Shown: positions 28,810-37,463 of the stretch, piece by piece
How positions within the stretch are numbered: position 1 is the first letter of the stretch
Layout of the letters: each line of letters begins with the position of its first letter
Source of the DNA: Clostridiales bacterium
GTDB taxonomy: Bacteria; Bacillota; Clostridia; Peptostreptococcales; Anaerovoracaceae
DNA: 64,000 bases
Direction of reading: 5' to 3'
Assembly (NCBI GenBank): GCA_015243575.1
Contig: CP042469.1
Coordinates: 2,384,929-2,448,928, forward strand
The notes under the pieces: generated by a model
What the model was told of the DNA's origin: nothing
What the model saw: only the letters and a program-made list of their open reading frames with translations
Databases searched by the model: none
Made by a program: the position numbers and the translations under genes

Positions 28810-30174
28810 ATGGATATAAAAACGCTCATCGCGCTGCAGCGAGAATATTTTGAAAGCGGAGCGACCCGTTCCCTTTCCTTCCGGATGAACGCCCTCCGGA
28901 GCCTTCAAACAGCCCTGAAAGATAACCAAAAACGGATCGAATCCGCCTTGAAATCTGATCTGAACAAGGCTGCCTTTGAGACGTATATGACAGAAACCGG
29001 GCTTGTCCTGGAAGAAATTAGCTACCACCTAAAGCACCTACCCGGCTGGATCAGAGGTAGAAAGGTCAAAACGCCTCTTGCTCATTTTCATTCAAAAAGC
29101 TTTACATCACCTGAGCCTTACGGCGTGACATTGATTATGTCTCCGTGGAATTATCCGCTGCAGCTTTGCCTTGTGCCTCTTATCGGAGCCATCTCAGGGG
29201 GAAACTGTATTGTTATAAAGCCCTCCGCCTATGCTCCGGCAACCAGCAGCCTCGTAGCAGAGCTCATCGGCGGGATTTATCCGCCTGAGTACGTGGCTGT
29301 GGTAGAAGGCGGACGGGAGCAGAACAACGCACTGCTTCAGGAGGCCTTTGATTATATTTTCTTCACAGGAAGCGTAGAAGTAGGCAAGACGGTTATGGCT
29401 GCGGCTTCCAAAACCCTTACTCCCGTGACTCTGGAGCTTGGCGGCAAGAGCCCAGTGATTGTGGATGAAACGGCGAACATAAAAATCGCCGCACGGAGAA
29501 TTGCCTTCGGTAAAGTGCTTAACGCCGGGCAAACCTGTGTGGCAACGGATTATCTGCTGATTCATCAAAAAGTAAAAGACCGGTTTCTTTCAGAATTCAA
29601 GCTGGCTCTTGAGGAGTTCTTCCCGGGGGGAGATTATTCTGAGCTGCCCGTCATCATCAGTGAAAAACACTTCACCCGGGTGTCCGGGCTGCTCCAAGGT
29701 CAAAAGGCGGTCATCGGCGGCGGTACAGACCCCTCCAGAAGATTCATTGAACCAACGGTTCTGGATGAGGTCGACCCGGAGTCCGCTGTAATGCAGGAAG
29801 AAATCTTCGGGCCTGTTCTTCCCCTGATGACCTACACTGATCTCAACGACTGTATCCGATTCATCCGCTCCCGTCCGAAGCCCCTGGCACTATATCTTTT
29901 CACATCAAGCAAAGCGACAGAGAAAAGAATACTAAACTCCTGCTCCTTCGGCGGCGGCTGTATCAATGATACGATTATTCATATGGCGAATCCTCGCATG
30001 GGCTTCGGCGGCGTAGGATACTCCGGAATGGGAAGCTACCATGGAAAGCTCAGCTTTGATACCTTCAGCCATTACAGAAGCATGGTAAAAAAGTCCCTGT
30101 GGATCGATGTTCCCGTTCGTTACCATCCTTACACAGATGGTAAGTTTGGGATTCTGCGAAAGCTGCTTCGGTAA
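28810..30174 (+). CDS. Aldehyde dehydrogenase, class 3-type
   Basis: 454 residues, short like the class 3/YwdH group. The NAD site IMSPWNYPLQL, FFTGSVEVGK, the general base Glu209 in LELGGKSP and the nucleophile Cys243 in NAGQTCVATDY are all present. The C-terminal stretch YHPYTDGKFGILRKLL resembles the tail of this group. It would oxidise the aldehyde released by the aldolase. Last gene of the operon, 131 bp after the kinase, so it may also have an internal promoter. Confidence 0.93.
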   Translation: MDIKTLIALQREYFESGATRSLSFRMNALRSLQTALKDNQKRIESALKSDLNKAAFETYMTETGLVLEEISYHLKHLPGWIRGRKVKTPLAHFHSKSFTSPEPYGVTLIMSPWNYPLQLCLVPLIGAISGGNCIVIKPSAYAPATSSLVAELIGGIYPPEYVAVVEGGREQNNALLQEAFDYIFFTGSVEVGKTVMAAASKTLTPVTLELGGKSPVIVDETANIKIAARRIAFGKVLNAGQTCVATDYLLIHQKVKDRFLSEFKLALEEFFPGGDYSELPVIISEKHFTRVSGLLQGQKAVIGGGTDPSRRFIEPTVLDEVDPESAVMQEEIFGPVLPLMTYTDLNDCIRFIRSRPKPLALYLFTSSKATEKRILNSCSFGGGCINDTIIHMANPRMGFGGVGYSGMGSYHGKLSFDTFSHYRSMVKKSLWIDVPVRYHPYTDGKFGILRKLLR

Positions 30175-30181
30175 AAGCGTA

Positions 30182-31555
30182 TTATTGAAGATATTCTTTG
30201 TAATTCTCATAGGTAATGGGCTGACCCACAAGGAAAAATCCTGGTTCCAGATTGGCATTGTAATACGATATCATAAAGTGCAGATGCGCGCCGGTAGAAA
30301 AACCCGTAGAGCCGACCTCCCCGATTTTCTGCCCCCGCTCTGCAATGTCACCGGTTTTCACGGAAATGTTCAGCAGATGGTGATAAACGCTGAACAGACC
30401 CTCTCCGTGATCAATCATGACTGTGTTTCCCGTGAGCAGGAAGGACCTGGCAAGAACCACTTTGCCACGATTGGATGCCATAACCTCTGTTCCTGCTGGC
30501 GCTGCGATATCGAGCCCCAAATGGCGGTAGGAAGTGGGCTGATCGTTGACGTACCGTGTCTCTCCGAACTCCGTTGTCAACCTGCCCTTGGTGGGAATGA
30601 GAAAGCTGTCGGTATAGTACCTGGACGGTTCCGACTGATTCCTGACGGGAATGTAATACTTGTTATATTCTGCATATGCCTCATCATTTCTGGTTTCTGC
30701 CTCAGTCTTGGTATTCACAGTAAGATACTGGATGTGATATTTGTGTTCAAGGATTTCAATCAGCTGTGTCTCCTCTGTCCCCTGGCTTTTAACACCGTAT
30801 TTGATGGGGTAGGTCCCCGGTTTTACATTATAGTTGGTGGGCAGATATCCCCTGAGAGAACCGTCTTCTGAGAACCATCTGAATTTATCGTAGATAGACT
30901 GTTCAAAAATGACGTCTTCCGGGTCTCCTGCATAATAGGCTGTAATCTCCAGCAGCTGTCCCTGTTCCAGCCGCTCTGTAGAAAAGATAAACTGAGCAGG
31001 CACCTTTACCGTCACCGGAATTGCAAGAACATACTTCCCCTGATAAGGATTCTGTCCCGGGCTCCAACGCATGGTCAGTTCATAGGTGAAATTTCCATTT
31101 TGTTTTGGCAGAGGAAGTTTTGCCAGTTCAGCCTTTCCTTCCAGAACCACCTGACCCGAATCAGTCTTCAGGATTTTCAAATCTACTTGATCCGGCTGCT
31201 TATCCACGTTCACAATCAGTTTATCGCTTGTTGACGATATGATAGAAGACGGCTTGCTTTGCATTCCTGTTGGAACGGCGCTGTCAATCCTCTCATCATT
31301 GGCCGGCGCAGTGTACCATTCACCGTTATTTTTTTTCGTTTGCCACTCTTTGCCGATAATTTCAAAGTAGGCCGGTTTTTCGTTCAGGAAAATCTCTGGC
31401 TCCACTTCCTGCCGCCCTGGATAGACCACTGCATAAAAACGATCCAGCAAAAAATCCGGTTCTGTTTGATAAATGTAAACCCCTGAGGAAAAGGCTGCTA
31501 CGATAATGAATAAAATTACCTTTCCCAAGATGGATGATGACTTTGATCTTCTCAT
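30182..31555 (-). CDS. Membrane-anchored M23 metallopeptidase (LytM-type)
   Basis: 457 residues from the ATG at 31555 with GGGGGA six bases upstream. One N-terminal membrane helix (ILGKVILFIIVAAFSSGVYIY) is followed by ~280 extracellular residues with beta-rich, possibly Ig-like segments, then the peptidase domain: HLGLDIAAPAGTEV, HGEGLFSVYHHL and GAHLHFMI supply the Zn ligands (HxxxD, HxH). All are present, so it should cut peptidoglycan cross-bridges. Its stop codon faces that of the aldehyde dehydrogenase across 7 bp. Role in division or spore formation cannot be decided from sequence. Confidence 0.9.
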   Translation of the reverse strand: MRRSKSSSILGKVILFIIVAAFSSGVYIYQTEPDFLLDRFYAVVYPGRQEVEPEIFLNEKPAYFEIIGKEWQTKKNNGEWYTAPANDERIDSAVPTGMQSKPSSIISSTSDKLIVNVDKQPDQVDLKILKTDSGQVVLEGKAELAKLPLPKQNGNFTYELTMRWSPGQNPYQGKYVLAIPVTVKVPAQFIFSTERLEQGQLLEITAYYAGDPEDVIFEQSIYDKFRWFSEDGSLRGYLPTNYNVKPGTYPIKYGVKSQGTEETQLIEILEHKYHIQYLTVNTKTEAETRNDEAYAEYNKYYIPVRNQSEPSRYYTDSFLIPTKGRLTTEFGETRYVNDQPTSYRHLGLDIAAPAGTEVMASNRGKVVLARSFLLTGNTVMIDHGEGLFSVYHHLLNISVKTGDIAERGQKIGEVGSTGFSTGAHLHFMISYYNANLEPGFFLVGQPITYENYKEYLQ

Positions 31556-31927
31556 AACAATTCCCCCGATGAAGCGGCGCCAATCTTCTGCCGCCATTAA
31601 TCATACCCCGCAGCTAGGCAAACCTCCAGTACTCAAATTGTGCTGCTCCCCGGTTTCGTGCCTCTCATGCAGATGCGAATCATGTCCCCTTATCAATATA
31701 TTACCGTGTCCCCGTGATCATACAAATATATCATATCAAACGCAAAAGGTACAGCCGTATCAGACGCAAAAGCTTCTGCATATCACAACAGCTTTTTATG
31801 CTTTGGGACGTCTTGTTCAATGGGCTGGAAGCTGATATCCTAACATCTTTCAATTGCTCTGTTCATTTGGGTTCAAATAAATTATGATATAAGTATCTAC
31901 CAATAGGGATTCAGAAAGGAAACAAAA
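31556..31927. other. Intergenic region upstream of the M23 gene
   Basis: About 370 bp without a convincing gene. It holds two copies of a ~24-bp unit around TATCARACGCAAAAG (near 31735-31785) and presumably the M23 promoter. Nothing else was recognised. Confidence 0.4.
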
Positions 31928-32038
31928 ATGATCGTAAAAAAGAATGTCCTTCTTATTTTTATGGCTGCTTTTTTTGCGACAGCCCCGAGAAATATCAAAA
32001 GAGCTGTGGCAAAATATCCAAAGCCGTATTTCCTGTAA
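31928..32038 (+). CDS. Possible 36-residue membrane peptide
   Basis: ATG at 31928 with AAAGGA eight bases upstream. The translation is MIVKKNVLLIFMAAFFATAP followed by RNIKRAVAKYPKPYFL: two lysines, a hydrophobic stretch of about 13 residues and a basic tail, like a small membrane peptide or signal sequence. Its stop lies 10 bp before a 12-bp hairpin that could end the transcript. No family recognised; could be chance. Confidence 0.3.
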   Translation: MIVKKNVLLIFMAAFFATAPRNIKRAVAKYPKPYFL

Positions 32039-32048
32039 TTTACAAAAC

Positions 32049-32078
32049 TAAGAGGCAGCGTTTTTTCGCTGCCTCTTA
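32049..32078. terminator. Strong hairpin, probable terminator of the HAD gene
   Basis: TAAGAGGCAGCG pairs perfectly over 12 bp with CGCTGCCTCTTA across a six-base loop. The minus strand continues GTTTTG, fitting the leftward HAD gene that stops at 32104. Confidence 0.75.
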
Positions 32079-32103
32079 TAACGAATTCTGATTTCTTTAT
32101 TTC

Positions 32104-32763
32104 TTACCCCAACGAGCGCACAAGCCCTTCAAAATCCAGGTCTTCAAAGGTGGTGATTACGCAATCGGCCTGAGAAAGATCCTGATCACCGGAGTTTGGA
32201 TTGTGGTACGCAATGCACTTCATTCCGGCAAGTTTTGCTGCCTTGATGCCATTGCAGGAATCCTCGATTACAACGCACTCTGACGGGTTAACTGCCAGTT
32301 TTTCCGCTGCCAAAAGATAGATATCAGGAGCTGGCTTCGACTGTTCCACCTCACAAGCACTTGCTACAGCGCTAAAATACTCTAGCAGTTGGAAAGCCTC
32401 CAGTACAGCTTCGATATTTTGTCTGGTTGCGGATGAACCAAGAGCAATGAGATAATTCTTTCGGTGAAGCTCCCTGATCAGTCCGTCTACTCCACGGATT
32501 GGCTTTTGCTCCTTCTGAGATCTTAAATGGTCAAGATATCTTTGCTGGTACGTCTCGACCAAATCACCGAGCTCTTCTTTCAATCCGTATTTTGTTTTCA
32601 GCCTCGTGAAGATTTCCACATCACCTACTCCGACAAAGGTATAGTATTCCTCATCGGTAATGTCCAGGCCCAGTTCACTGTAATACAGCTTTGACAATCG
32701 GTAATGAATGGGTTCACTGTCAATGATGACACCATCCATATCAAACAGCACTGCTTTTACCAT
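32104..32763 (-). CDS. HAD-superfamily phosphatase / beta-phosphoglucomutase-like protein
   Basis: 219 residues with AAGGAG upstream of the ATG at 32763. Motif I is LFDMDGVIIDSE (nucleophile Asp and general acid/base Asp), motif II LGSSATRQN, motif III Lys in EQSKPAPDIY and motif IV IEDSCNGIKAA. The helical cap domain after motif I is that of the beta-phosphoglucomutase/YniC subgroup, which acts on phosphorylated sugars. It lies downstream of the PTS locus and could act on a sugar phosphate brought in by it. A phosphatase role is as likely as a mutase role. Confidence 0.85.
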   Translation of the reverse strand: MVKAVLFDMDGVIIDSEPIHYRLSKLYYSELGLDITDEEYYTFVGVGDVEIFTRLKTKYGLKEELGDLVETYQQRYLDHLRSQKEQKPIRGVDGLIRELHRKNYLIALGSSATRQNIEAVLEAFQLLEYFSAVASACEVEQSKPAPDIYLLAAEKLAVNPSECVVIEDSCNGIKAAKLAGMKCIAYHNPNSGDQDLSQADCVITTFEDLDFEGLVRSLG

Positions 32764-32890
32764 ATTCGTATGACTCCTTACCTAAAAACTAATTGCTCCT
32801 GTTTTTCAGCCCAAATGAATGAATTGATCATAACTGCTGGCTCTGTATAATTAAATTTACCATATTTACAAGACTCTGTAAACGAATGCA

Positions 32891-34426
32891 TTACCCCAGG
32901 GAAAAGAGATAATCCTCCAGGAATTTACCATAATTCGTTTTCGTAACAGTCGAGAGATCCGCTGTTGGTTTTCGGGTTTCTCGGAGAGGGGTGGTCGATA
33001 TGATAAAATCATATTCATTTTCGGCCTTGTATGTGTATTGATAGGTGGAACATACGTCTACAATTTCTAAATCCAGCGATAACTCTGATAAATACTTACA
33101 AAGCATAATCCCTGCGGAGATTCCGCTATCGCACACCAGCAGCGCTTTTTTCTTCTTAATGGTTCTCTTTTGTGAAAGGGTAAAGTGCATGGTCAGAATG
33201 ATCAGTTCCTCTTCACTGGGTTTCACACCGCAAATTCCCTCATATAAATTGCTGGACTTTGAAACAGCATTGAAAATCTCCAGATTCTTCTTGGAAAACT
33301 CATTTCTTTGTATGGTATTGATAGGAATGGATTCTTCCAGCCGTTCCAATGAATTCTTTAAATGAAAGAGGATACCGAAGAACAGCAGCTTATCAGATGC
33401 AAAGGATGAGCCGAGCTGCGCATCCACATAATCGATGAGGCATATAGCCAGCAGTTCTATCTTTTTCGGAATGTCCTTCAGGATTTCATCTGGATTTGCT
33501 CTCAGCGCATGATGATTGAACGTATTGTAGCTCATTAGATGCATACAGATGTAGATGCGCTCTGACTCAGGAAATGAGAGGCTGAATTCTTTCTCAATCC
33601 TGGAAGCAATATAATCAGCAGTGCTCCGTTCTAGTCTGCCGTATTCCCCTTCGGGAGGCAGAAAGCATTCGTCCACATTCTTACCGGAGCTTAATCTTGC
33701 AATACAGATAATCAGATGGGTCACCAATGCTACAAAGAACTCATTGGTGAGAAAGAAATCGAATTTCTTTTCCGCATCTTCAATGATTGCGAACACAGGT
33801 TTATTATCTATTTTTGGGTACACATCTTTCACTCTGAGAAGCTTTTCGTCGGAAATTCTGCTTGTGGAATCGAAATCCGTCATCAACAGCTGCTCTCTGG
33901 TTTTATAAATGTCAAAAAATCCAGCAATGGCATTTCTTCTGGATACTTCATTTCCGATAATACCAATTCCGCGCCGCTGGGTCTTAAAAAGCTGCAGGTC
34001 AAAATTGGAAAGCCATTGACTGACCCATTCTAAATCCTTGAGAATGGCAGTTCGGCTGATATAAAACTGATCCGCAAAAAACTGGATCGTCAGCTCGTCA
34101 TTGGAAAAGATCAAAGCCTTGAGCATTTCAAGCCTTCTTACTACGCCTTCATCAAAGAGACTAAACTTTTCGCCGTTTAACAGATCTTCCAGCTTTCTCC
34201 TGTCATCATCTGAGATAAGCAGCCTGAGTCCCTGCCCTTGCTTCTTATGGAATACGATATTCATTAACCCGATATCAGAAAGCCAGTCTTCCAGCTTATG
34301 CATGTAATTCTGTACGGAACGCTTGGAGATTCCCACATGCTGCGATAAAAAATCCAGTGTCAGATAACCGTCACTTTGCAATAATAATTCCAGTATCTTT
34401 TTCAATCTTTCTTCAAAATGATTCAT
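32891..34426 (-). CDS. PRD-containing transcriptional regulator with EIIB-like C-terminus (BglG/LicR type)
   Basis: 511 residues. Two helix-turn-helix regions (FLSQHVGISKRSVQNYMHK; FFADQFYISRTAILKDLEW) are followed by PRD domains (HLIICIARLSSG near residue 240; MSYNTFNHH and LLFFGILFHL further on) and a C-terminal EIIB-like domain with a cysteine in LLVCDSGISAGIM. PTS proteins phosphorylate histidines in the PRDs and the EIIB cysteine, setting activity according to sugar supply. It stands at the downstream end of the PTS gene cluster and should activate it. The start ATG at 34426 has only a distant GGGAG, so translation may be weak. Confidence 0.88.
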   Translation of the reverse strand: MNHFEERLKKILELLLQSDGYLTLDFLSQHVGISKRSVQNYMHKLEDWLSDIGLMNIVFHKKQGQGLRLLISDDDRRKLEDLLNGEKFSLFDEGVVRRLEMLKALIFSNDELTIQFFADQFYISRTAILKDLEWVSQWLSNFDLQLFKTQRRGIGIIGNEVSRRNAIAGFFDIYKTREQLLMTDFDSTSRISDEKLLRVKDVYPKIDNKPVFAIIEDAEKKFDFFLTNEFFVALVTHLIICIARLSSGKNVDECFLPPEGEYGRLERSTADYIASRIEKEFSLSFPESERIYICMHLMSYNTFNHHALRANPDEILKDIPKKIELLAICLIDYVDAQLGSSFASDKLLFFGILFHLKNSLERLEESIPINTIQRNEFSKKNLEIFNAVSKSSNLYEGICGVKPSEEELIILTMHFTLSQKRTIKKKKALLVCDSGISAGIMLCKYLSELSLDLEIVDVCSTYQYTYKAENEYDFIISTTPLRETRKPTADLSTVTKTNYGKFLEDYLFSLG

Positions 34427-34564
34427 AGCAGATTACCATTTGCTCCCAATATAATCAACAACAAAGTACTAGAGCACATTTTATCAATATACCACTAAAC
34501 TCTCAAAAAAGCCAGTACCCCGCGGTCTTCTATCCGAGATCTATGCCCGTGCTTATGCCGATGC

Positions 34565-34789
34565 TTAAACTGTCTCAACGGTAAAATACAATACCTTACC
34601 TGTTTCGGTGCTTTTAATCAGCGTATTTACCAGACTGCATGCAGCCGGACCCTCTATATTGCTTACCTCAAATTCCAGCCTGAGACCTGTCTTTTTCACA
34701 AACTGAAATTCCACGTCATTTTCCCGGTATTCCGTGAGTAGATTAATAATCATATCGCTTGCCATGGGTGCATTTACAATTAGCCGCAT
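34565..34789 (-). CDS. Small protein of unknown function in the PTS cluster
   Basis: 74 residues; no family recognised. The protein is acidic and has an alternating pattern suggesting a small alpha/beta fold (MRLIVNAPMASDMI, FEVSNIEGPAACSL, VLYFTVETV). The ribosome site AAGGAGG is made from the last codons of the preceding RDD gene, only 5 bp before the start, so the two are tightly coupled. Membership in the operon suggests a role linked to sugar uptake or to the RDD membrane protein. Confidence 0.7.
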   Translation of the reverse strand: MRLIVNAPMASDMIINLLTEYRENDVEFQFVKKTGLRLEFEVSNIEGPAACSLVNTLIKSTETGKVLYFTVETV

Positions 34790-34791
34790 TG

Positions 34792-35325
34792 TTACCTCCT
34801 TAAATTAACACTTGTCCTTGCCATCATATCAAATCCCGATCTTGATTCTCGATTGGTAAAGATCGACAAAGATGCGATAAGAAAGGGAAATCCTTGAAAT
34901 AGATAGATAGACAGAAATTTCACTCCACTTCTCACAATCATCATCAGATGATGCAAAAGCCGTTTACGCTGAGGATTCCACGAAACAACCCGCAGCTTCA
35001 TCACCAGCTTCCCTAGGGTCGCTCCTGAAAAAATCAGCTGGGATGTGACTTCGTAGAGAAACCAGATCAGCAGCGTCTGCACATATGCTGTGTTGAATAA
35101 CTTCAGCATTCGGTTCGCCAGTTCCTGATTTCCCGGAGCTGCAGGTCCTGCCTGTATGGCATCCAGCGCTGCTTTGACCGCCGGAAAATCCGGCTTACCC
35201 GTCATGCGATAGGTAACCATCAGAATACAAAGCACAATGACGACATCAACTGCAAATGCCGCCAAACGCCTCCAGCGATATCCCCGTGGGGCTTCTTCTC
35301 CTAGATTCATACCAAGAAAACTCAT
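34792..35325 (-). CDS. RDD-family membrane protein
   Basis: About 177 residues from the ATG at 35325 (AAGGTG six bases upstream); GTG at 35346 and ATG at 35331 are alternatives. GYRWRRLAAFAVDVVIVLCI holds the Arg/Asp pair that names the family; two further hydrophobic segments follow, with FSGATLGKLVMKLRVV, the conserved GxTxGK loop, between them. Function of RDD proteins is poorly known; some act as ion antiporters. Its presence inside a PTS operon is unusual. Confidence 0.85.
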   Translation of the reverse strand: MSFLGMNLGEEAPRGYRWRRLAAFAVDVVIVLCILMVTYRMTGKPDFPAVKAALDAIQAGPAAPGNQELANRMLKLFNTAYVQTLLIWFLYEVTSQLIFSGATLGKLVMKLRVVSWNPQRKRLLHHLMMIVRSGVKFLSIYLFQGFPFLIASLSIFTNRESRSGFDMMARTSVNLRR

Positions 35326-35400
35326 GTTCATCACCTTATTTTTCACGATTCAAAAGGAACAACGTTGCCCTCCCCGATGAAAACGGGGAGGGACATAATA

Positions 35401-35500
35401 GATTGCTTATGATTGCTCATTTCTGATTGCTCATTACTTATTACTTATTGTTCATTACTGATTGGCCATTACTTATTGTACATGATCTTTACTTATTGAT
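35401..35500. repeat. Degenerate ~14-bp repeats at the 3' end of the EIIC gene
   Basis: On the minus strand the unit is close to CAATAAGTAATGAR, repeated about six times with gaps. The first copy includes the last sense codon and stop of the EIIC gene (CAA TAA), and the array runs about 90 bp downstream. Confidence 0.65.
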
Positions 35501-36776
35501 TATCGGCAAGCCGCTCCATTTCATAGTTCTTCTTATCCCAAATACTGATAAAGGGGAGCCATACCAAAAATGCAGCGGTAAAAGAAATCATCTGTGCCAC
35601 AACACCCATCAGACTTTTAGTCATTAAAAATCCGCTGATGAAAAATGGCGTTGTCCACGGAACCATAAGATTGCAGTAAGGAAAGATTCCCACAGCAGTA
35701 CCCACATACTGAATGGTCAGTACAACGATAGGCGCTGCAATAAATGGAATCATCAGGAATGGGTTTAATACGATGGGCAATCCAAAGGTAATCGGCTCAT
35801 TGATATTGAACAGACCAGGGCCGATTCCAATTCTTCCGATTTGTTTTAATAATTTAGATTTTGCGAAGACCAGCATATAGACTACAACGGGAAGGGTAGC
35901 ACCAGATCCGCCCATCCAAATACCGTTCTCATAGAATGGCTGGGTCACAATATTTTGGGCTCCATTGCTGAGATTTTCCTGAAGATTTACGATCCACATA
36001 GGCTCAAACAGCGGGAAAATAATGACTGCGGAACCATGAATACCAAGGGACCACAGGAAATGCTCCGTAAATACTGCTACCAAGGTACCGGCATAAGAGG
36101 TGCCAAAGCCTCTTAACGGGGTTGAGATTACGGTCGTGATAAATTCCGGAAAGCTGCCCCATGGTGTAACGGAAAACAATCCGCGGATAATGACAAACAA
36201 CAGAATAATGACAGCACCGGGAAGCAGCGCAACGAACTGCCTCGACACGCTTAGAGGCACTGATTTCGGCAGCTTGATTGTGAAATTTTTCTGAACCAGC
36301 AATCGGTAGATTTCGCCGGAGATCAGCGCGATGATCAGCGCGGTAAAGAGTAAGTGGGCATCAAAGGTTGAAGCCGCCCATGCGGAAACAGTTGCGTCTC
36401 CATCCTGATAGGCGCCAATGATATTGGTTGTGAAAAATGCAGCAAGTGCTATAATTCCTGCAGGAGTCCCATCAATTTTGTAGCTGTTTACAAGAGAGCT
36501 TGACACACCATAGCACGCAACCAACGCGACGATTCCATAGGTAGCATTCATGATAATTCCTTCAAATGCATTCCAATTTTCGCCAAAGGTATTGGTCATG
36601 AAATTGAGATAGGCTTCCACAGGAAATTCGGCGACGATCATAGAAAATGCACCGAGAATCAGAAGCGGCATAACCATGACGATACCGTCACGCAGAGCGA
36701 TGAGATGCCTCTGTGCTCCCATTTTGGAAGCGATGGGCAAAAACTTTTCTTCCATAAAGTTTTGCTTACTAGTCAT
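35493..36776 (-). CDS. PTS cellobiose/lactose-type permease, EIIC component
   Basis: 427 residues, AAAGGAGG before the ATG at 36776. About ten hydrophobic segments. The N-terminus EKFLPIASKMGAQRHLIALRDGI and the conserved GPGLFNINEPITFGLPIVLNP loop (substrate-binding Glu) identify the CelB/ChbC class, which takes in beta-linked disaccharides or chitobiose with phosphorylation. EIIB and EIIA are separate genes just upstream. No phospho-glycosidase is in the cluster, so the exact sugar is open. Confidence 0.93.
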   Translation of the reverse strand: MTSKQNFMEEKFLPIASKMGAQRHLIALRDGIVMVMPLLILGAFSMIVAEFPVEAYLNFMTNTFGENWNAFEGIIMNATYGIVALVACYGVSSSLVNSYKIDGTPAGIIALAAFFTTNIIGAYQDGDATVSAWAASTFDAHLLFTALIIALISGEIYRLLVQKNFTIKLPKSVPLSVSRQFVALLPGAVIILLFVIIRGLFSVTPWGSFPEFITTVISTPLRGFGTSYAGTLVAVFTEHFLWSLGIHGSAVIIFPLFEPMWIVNLQENLSNGAQNIVTQPFYENGIWMGGSGATLPVVVYMLVFAKSKLLKQIGRIGIGPGLFNINEPITFGLPIVLNPFLMIPFIAAPIVVLTIQYVGTAVGIFPYCNLMVPWTTPFFISGFLMTKSLMGVVAQMISFTAAFLVWLPFISIWDKKNYEMERLADNQ

Positions 36777-36815
36777 TAAGATCCAACCTCCTTTTATGAT
36801 TCTTTATAAATAAAC

Positions 36816-37133
36816 TTACGGATTAACACTTTGGTATTTCGCAAATGCATTTGCAAAGATCTTCTCTCCGTTTACAAGCGCATAATCTGTGAAGTCTATG
36901 GTGTCAATAACAGCAATTTTTCCGCCGTATTCCTTCTGAAACCGTGGCATATGATACCTTACCTGAGGACCCAGCAGCAGGATGTCTGTATGGTCAAGCC
37001 TGTCGTTTGCCTTATCAAAGGGGGCAGCGTCAACATCAACACTGATTCCCTTTGCTTCCGCAGCTTCTTTTATCCTGTCAATGAGCATGCCCGTGGACAT
37101 CCCTAAGTTGCACAATAATGTAATTGTAAGCAT
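36816..37133 (-). CDS. PTS cellobiose-type EIIB component
   Basis: 105 residues. The phosphorylated Cys8 lies in TLLCNLGMSTGMLIDRI, the P-loop of the EIIB-lactose/cellobiose class, and ILLLGPQVRYHMPRF matches the family's second conserved segment. It passes phosphate from EIIA to the sugar bound by EIIC. The ATG follows the EIIA stop codon directly (TAAATG). Confidence 0.93.
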   Translation of the reverse strand: MLTITLLCNLGMSTGMLIDRIKEAAEAKGISVDVDAAPFDKANDRLDHTDILLLGPQVRYHMPRFQKEYGGKIAVIDTIDFTDYALVNGEKIFANAFAKYQSVNP

Positions 37134-37451
37134 TTAAACCGCCCCCTCTTTCATCGTTTCGTATAAATGAATGAATTCTTCCGCCATATCCCGCATCAGC
37201 ATCGCTGCTGTCAGGTGATCCTGTGCGTGTACCATCAAAAGAGTAATTTCTGTTTTTGTCCCCAGCATTTCCCCCCTGATCAGTTCAGTCTGTACTTCAT
37301 GGGTTCTAACCATGCCTTCTTTTGCTTTTTCGATACATTCCCGAGCTTCGGTAAAATTTCCTTCTCTTGCATGGGATATGGCTTCCATCGAATAACTCCG
37401 TGAGTCACCTGCACCGGCAATTAACTGCATTGCCATTTCAAAAATGTCCAC
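37134..37451 (-). CDS. PTS lactose/cellobiose-type EIIA component
   Basis: 105 residues, GTG start at 37451 with AGAGGAG upstream. An all-helical protein with His75 in LLMVHAQDHLTAAM as the phosphorylated residue, the classic signature of the trimeric lactose/cellobiose EIIA class. It begins 12 bp after HPr. Confidence 0.93.
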   Translation of the reverse strand: MDIFEMAMQLIAGAGDSRSYSMEAISHAREGNFTEARECIEKAKEGMVRTHEVQTELIRGEMLGTKTEITLLMVHAQDHLTAAMLMRDMAEEFIHLYETMKEGAV

Positions 37452-37463
37452 TTCTGTCTCCTC

